Source: Chloroflexota bacterium (GTDB taxonomy: Bacteria; Chloroflexota; Dehalococcoidia; Tepidiformales; Tepidiformaceae). From it: a stretch of 6,566 nt of DNA. Every line of letters starts with the position of its first letter. Position 1 is the first letter of the stretch. This document shows positions 5,603 through 6,566 of this stretch, piece by piece. The position numbers were made by a program, and so were the translations under genes. The stretch is taken from positions 1-6,566 of the forward strand of contig JAKALX010000210.1 of assembly GCA_021823905.1 (NCBI GenBank), in the 5' to 3' direction. The notes beneath the pieces are model-generated. The model was given only the letters and a program-made list of their open reading frames with translations. It had not been told where the DNA came from and did no database searches.

Positions 5603-6133
5603 TCAGGCGTAAGCCTGGACGGCGGCGAGGATGGCCGGGGTGACGATGATGACGAGCCAGGCAGCGCCAACGAAGACGAGGACGTCGCTCGCGAGCGTGC
5701 GGGCCACCGTGATGAGAGACGGCTCCGCGTCCTCGGAGACGATGAGCCACTCGGCGGCAGCCGCCGCTCCGGGTGTCGGCGAATCGGCGAGGGCGACGAC
5801 CACGGCTTTCGTGACCCGGGCGAAGGCGATCCAGCCGCCGAGGACGGCAAGGGCCGCAAGGGCGCTGAGACAGAGGCCGGCCAGTGCACCGGATCTGGCC
5901 GCGTCTCCCGGATCTTGCGGGAAGCTTGTGATCGGTCCAAAGACACGGCTCGCGAGGGTCCCCTGGGTGAAAGCGTGGACGGCGTTAACCGAGGTAACGA
6001 GGAGCGCAACCAGGAGCCCGGCCCAGATGATGCCGGTCAGCCAGCGGACGTCGCGCAGGGCGCGGGCGTCGTGCTGATCGAGTTCGCCGCCGTCGAGCGC
6101 GTCACTCGCGGGGGCGCCGGGGGAATCGCTCAT
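5603..6133 (-). CDS. Three-helix integral membrane protein of unknown function
   Basis: 176 residues; I do not recognise the family. A hydrophilic acidic N terminus (1-29) is followed by hydrophobic segments at about 31-53 (WLTGIIWAGLLVALLVTSVN), 83-105 (ALAGLCLSALAALAVLGGWI) and 147-173 (LASDVLVFVGAAWLVIIVTP). The loop after the first helix carries TQGTLASRVFGPITSFPQDPGD, and the loop between helices 2 and 3 carries SPTPGAAAAAEWLIVSEDAEPS. No catalytic motif is visible. The ATG at 6133 is preceded by GAGGTGAG 6 bases upstream, a good ribosome site. It lies upstream of the acyl-CoA synthetase gene on the same strand with a 110-base gap, so it may or may not be cotranscribed with it, and it is divergent from the DinB-family gene. 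Confidence 0.8.
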   Translation of the reverse strand: MSDSPGAPASDALDGGELDQHDARALRDVRWLTGIIWAGLLVALLVTSVNAVHAFTQGTLASRVFGPITSFPQDPGDAARSGALAGLCLSALAALAVLGGWIAFARVTKAVVVALADSPTPGAAAAAEWLIVSEDAEPSLITVARTLASDVLVFVGAAWLVIIVTPAILAAVQAYA

Positions 6134-6157
6134 GGTCGCTCACCTCGCTCGAAGTCG

Positions 6158-6172
6158 GGCGTATGATACGCC
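6158..6172. promoter_or_regulatory. Perfect 15-bp palindrome in the divergent intergenic region (candidate operator)
   Basis: GGCGTATGATACGCC has 7-bp arms around one central base and lies in the 88-base gap between two divergent genes. Its core reads TATGAT on the plus strand and TATCAT on the minus strand, both like -10 boxes, while -35-like hexamers at the usual spacing are weak. A dimeric repressor bound here could control both genes. The function is inference; the symmetry is seen directly. Confidence 0.5.
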
Positions 6173-6221
6173 TTCGCCGCAAGGCCCGGCCGGCCCAAAT
6201 CCGCGGCGCCGGGGGCAAGAG

Positions 6222-6566
6222 ATGGCGACACGCGAACAGGTGGACGAGCTGAAGGCGAAGATGCGCGAGGAGCGTGCGGGACTGATCGAGGCGGCGAGGA
6301 GTCTGAGCGCGGACGAGGCGCTGAAGGTGCCGGTGGACGCGGCCGGCGAGGAGCAATGGACCGCGCTGGAGCAGCTGGCGCACCTCTGGGAGATGGAGCG
6401 GAGCTACGACGCCTGGGTGCGGGCGGCGCTGGCCGAGGATGGCGCCGACCTGCGCGGGGTCGAGCCCGAGCCGGTGGCCATCCCGATCGAGCGGGCGAAC
6501 GGGCACACGGTCGAAGAGTTGCTGCGGGCGCTCGAGCTGGAGCGAGCCTACACGCTGGGGCTCATC
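6222..6566 (+). CDS. DinB-family protein, N-terminal part (cut by the window edge)
   Basis: The reading frame opens at ATG 6222 and has no stop before the window ends, giving 115 residues of a longer protein. The N-terminal helix (EQVDELKAKMREERAGLIEAARSL) and the segment EEQWTALEQLAHLWEMERSY match the pattern of DinB-like four-helix bundles, in which the His of this helix (His54) is the first of three metal-binding His; the other two would lie beyond the window. Members are mostly metal-dependent transferases or proteins of unknown role, including bacillithiol- and mycothiol-dependent enzymes and maleylpyruvate isomerase relatives; nothing here picks between them. The ribosome site is modest (GGGGGC about 5 bases upstream). 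The gene is divergent from the membrane-protein gene and shares the palindromic upstream region. Confidence 0.75.
   Translation, partial: MATREQVDELKAKMREERAGLIEAARSLSADEALKVPVDAAGEEQWTALEQLAHLWEMERSYDAWVRAALAEDGADLRGVEPEPVAIPIERANGHTVEELLRALELERAYTLGLI

Noticed and set aside
5493..5750. N-terminal extension of the acyl-CoA synthetase frame up to 5750
   Set aside because: It is rich in Arg/His/Pro, overlaps the membrane-protein gene out of frame, and a strong GGAGGT precedes the ATG at 5492.
6102..6506. Minus-strand 134-residue frame over the DinB-family gene
   Set aside because: Arg/Leu/Pro-rich; the plus-strand frame has the recognisable DinB-like pattern and a plausible start.
1..6566. 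CRISPR arrays, tRNA or rRNA genes, insertion sequences
   Set aside because: I saw no regularly spaced repeats, cloverleaf, rRNA segments, transposase motifs or long terminal inverted repeats.

Overview
This is a high-GC bacterial window with seven well supported genes, one weaker gene and no RNA genes or mobile elements that I can see. The best guess for the host is a Chloroflexota bacterium (Dehalococcoidia-like). The grounds are high GC, secreted proteins with Pro/Thr-rich spacers, two sortases of the 'FSAH...TC...RDVV' type, and an extracellular beta-domain of a type I associate with that phylum. This is inference; an actinobacterium cannot be excluded.

Layout. Positions 1-75 lie downstream of the first sortase and hold no gene I can support. 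From 3472 down to 76, five genes run in the same direction on the minus strand: peptidyl-tRNA hydrolase (pth), a small charged helical protein, a secreted protein with a C-terminal membrane anchor, and two paralogous sortases. Gaps are 7 to about 95 bases, so one transcription unit is plausible. The anchored protein lies just upstream of the two sortases and ends in spacer, hydrophobic segment and Arg-rich tail. It is therefore the obvious candidate for their substrate, although it has no canonical LPXTG.

From 3473 to 4085 there is a poorly characterised stretch with one probable plus-strand hypothetical gene (3665-4060), preceded by a perfect 7-bp hairpin. It ends convergently against a minus-strand gene (4086-5492) for the CoA-binding/phosphohistidine (alpha) subunit of an ADP-forming acyl-CoA synthetase. 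No ATP-grasp (beta) partner lies next to it. Upstream of that gene on the same strand is a three-helix membrane protein (5603-6133). An 88-base divergent intergenic region follows, with a perfect 15-bp palindrome. The window ends inside a plus-strand DinB-family gene (6222 onward, cut by the window edge).

Two separate spots (2801-2828 and 5569-5589) carry short heptamer tandem repeats of unrelated sequence. The most interesting biology is the compact two-sortase/anchored-protein cassette with diverged active-site loops. The rest is ordinary metabolism and housekeeping.
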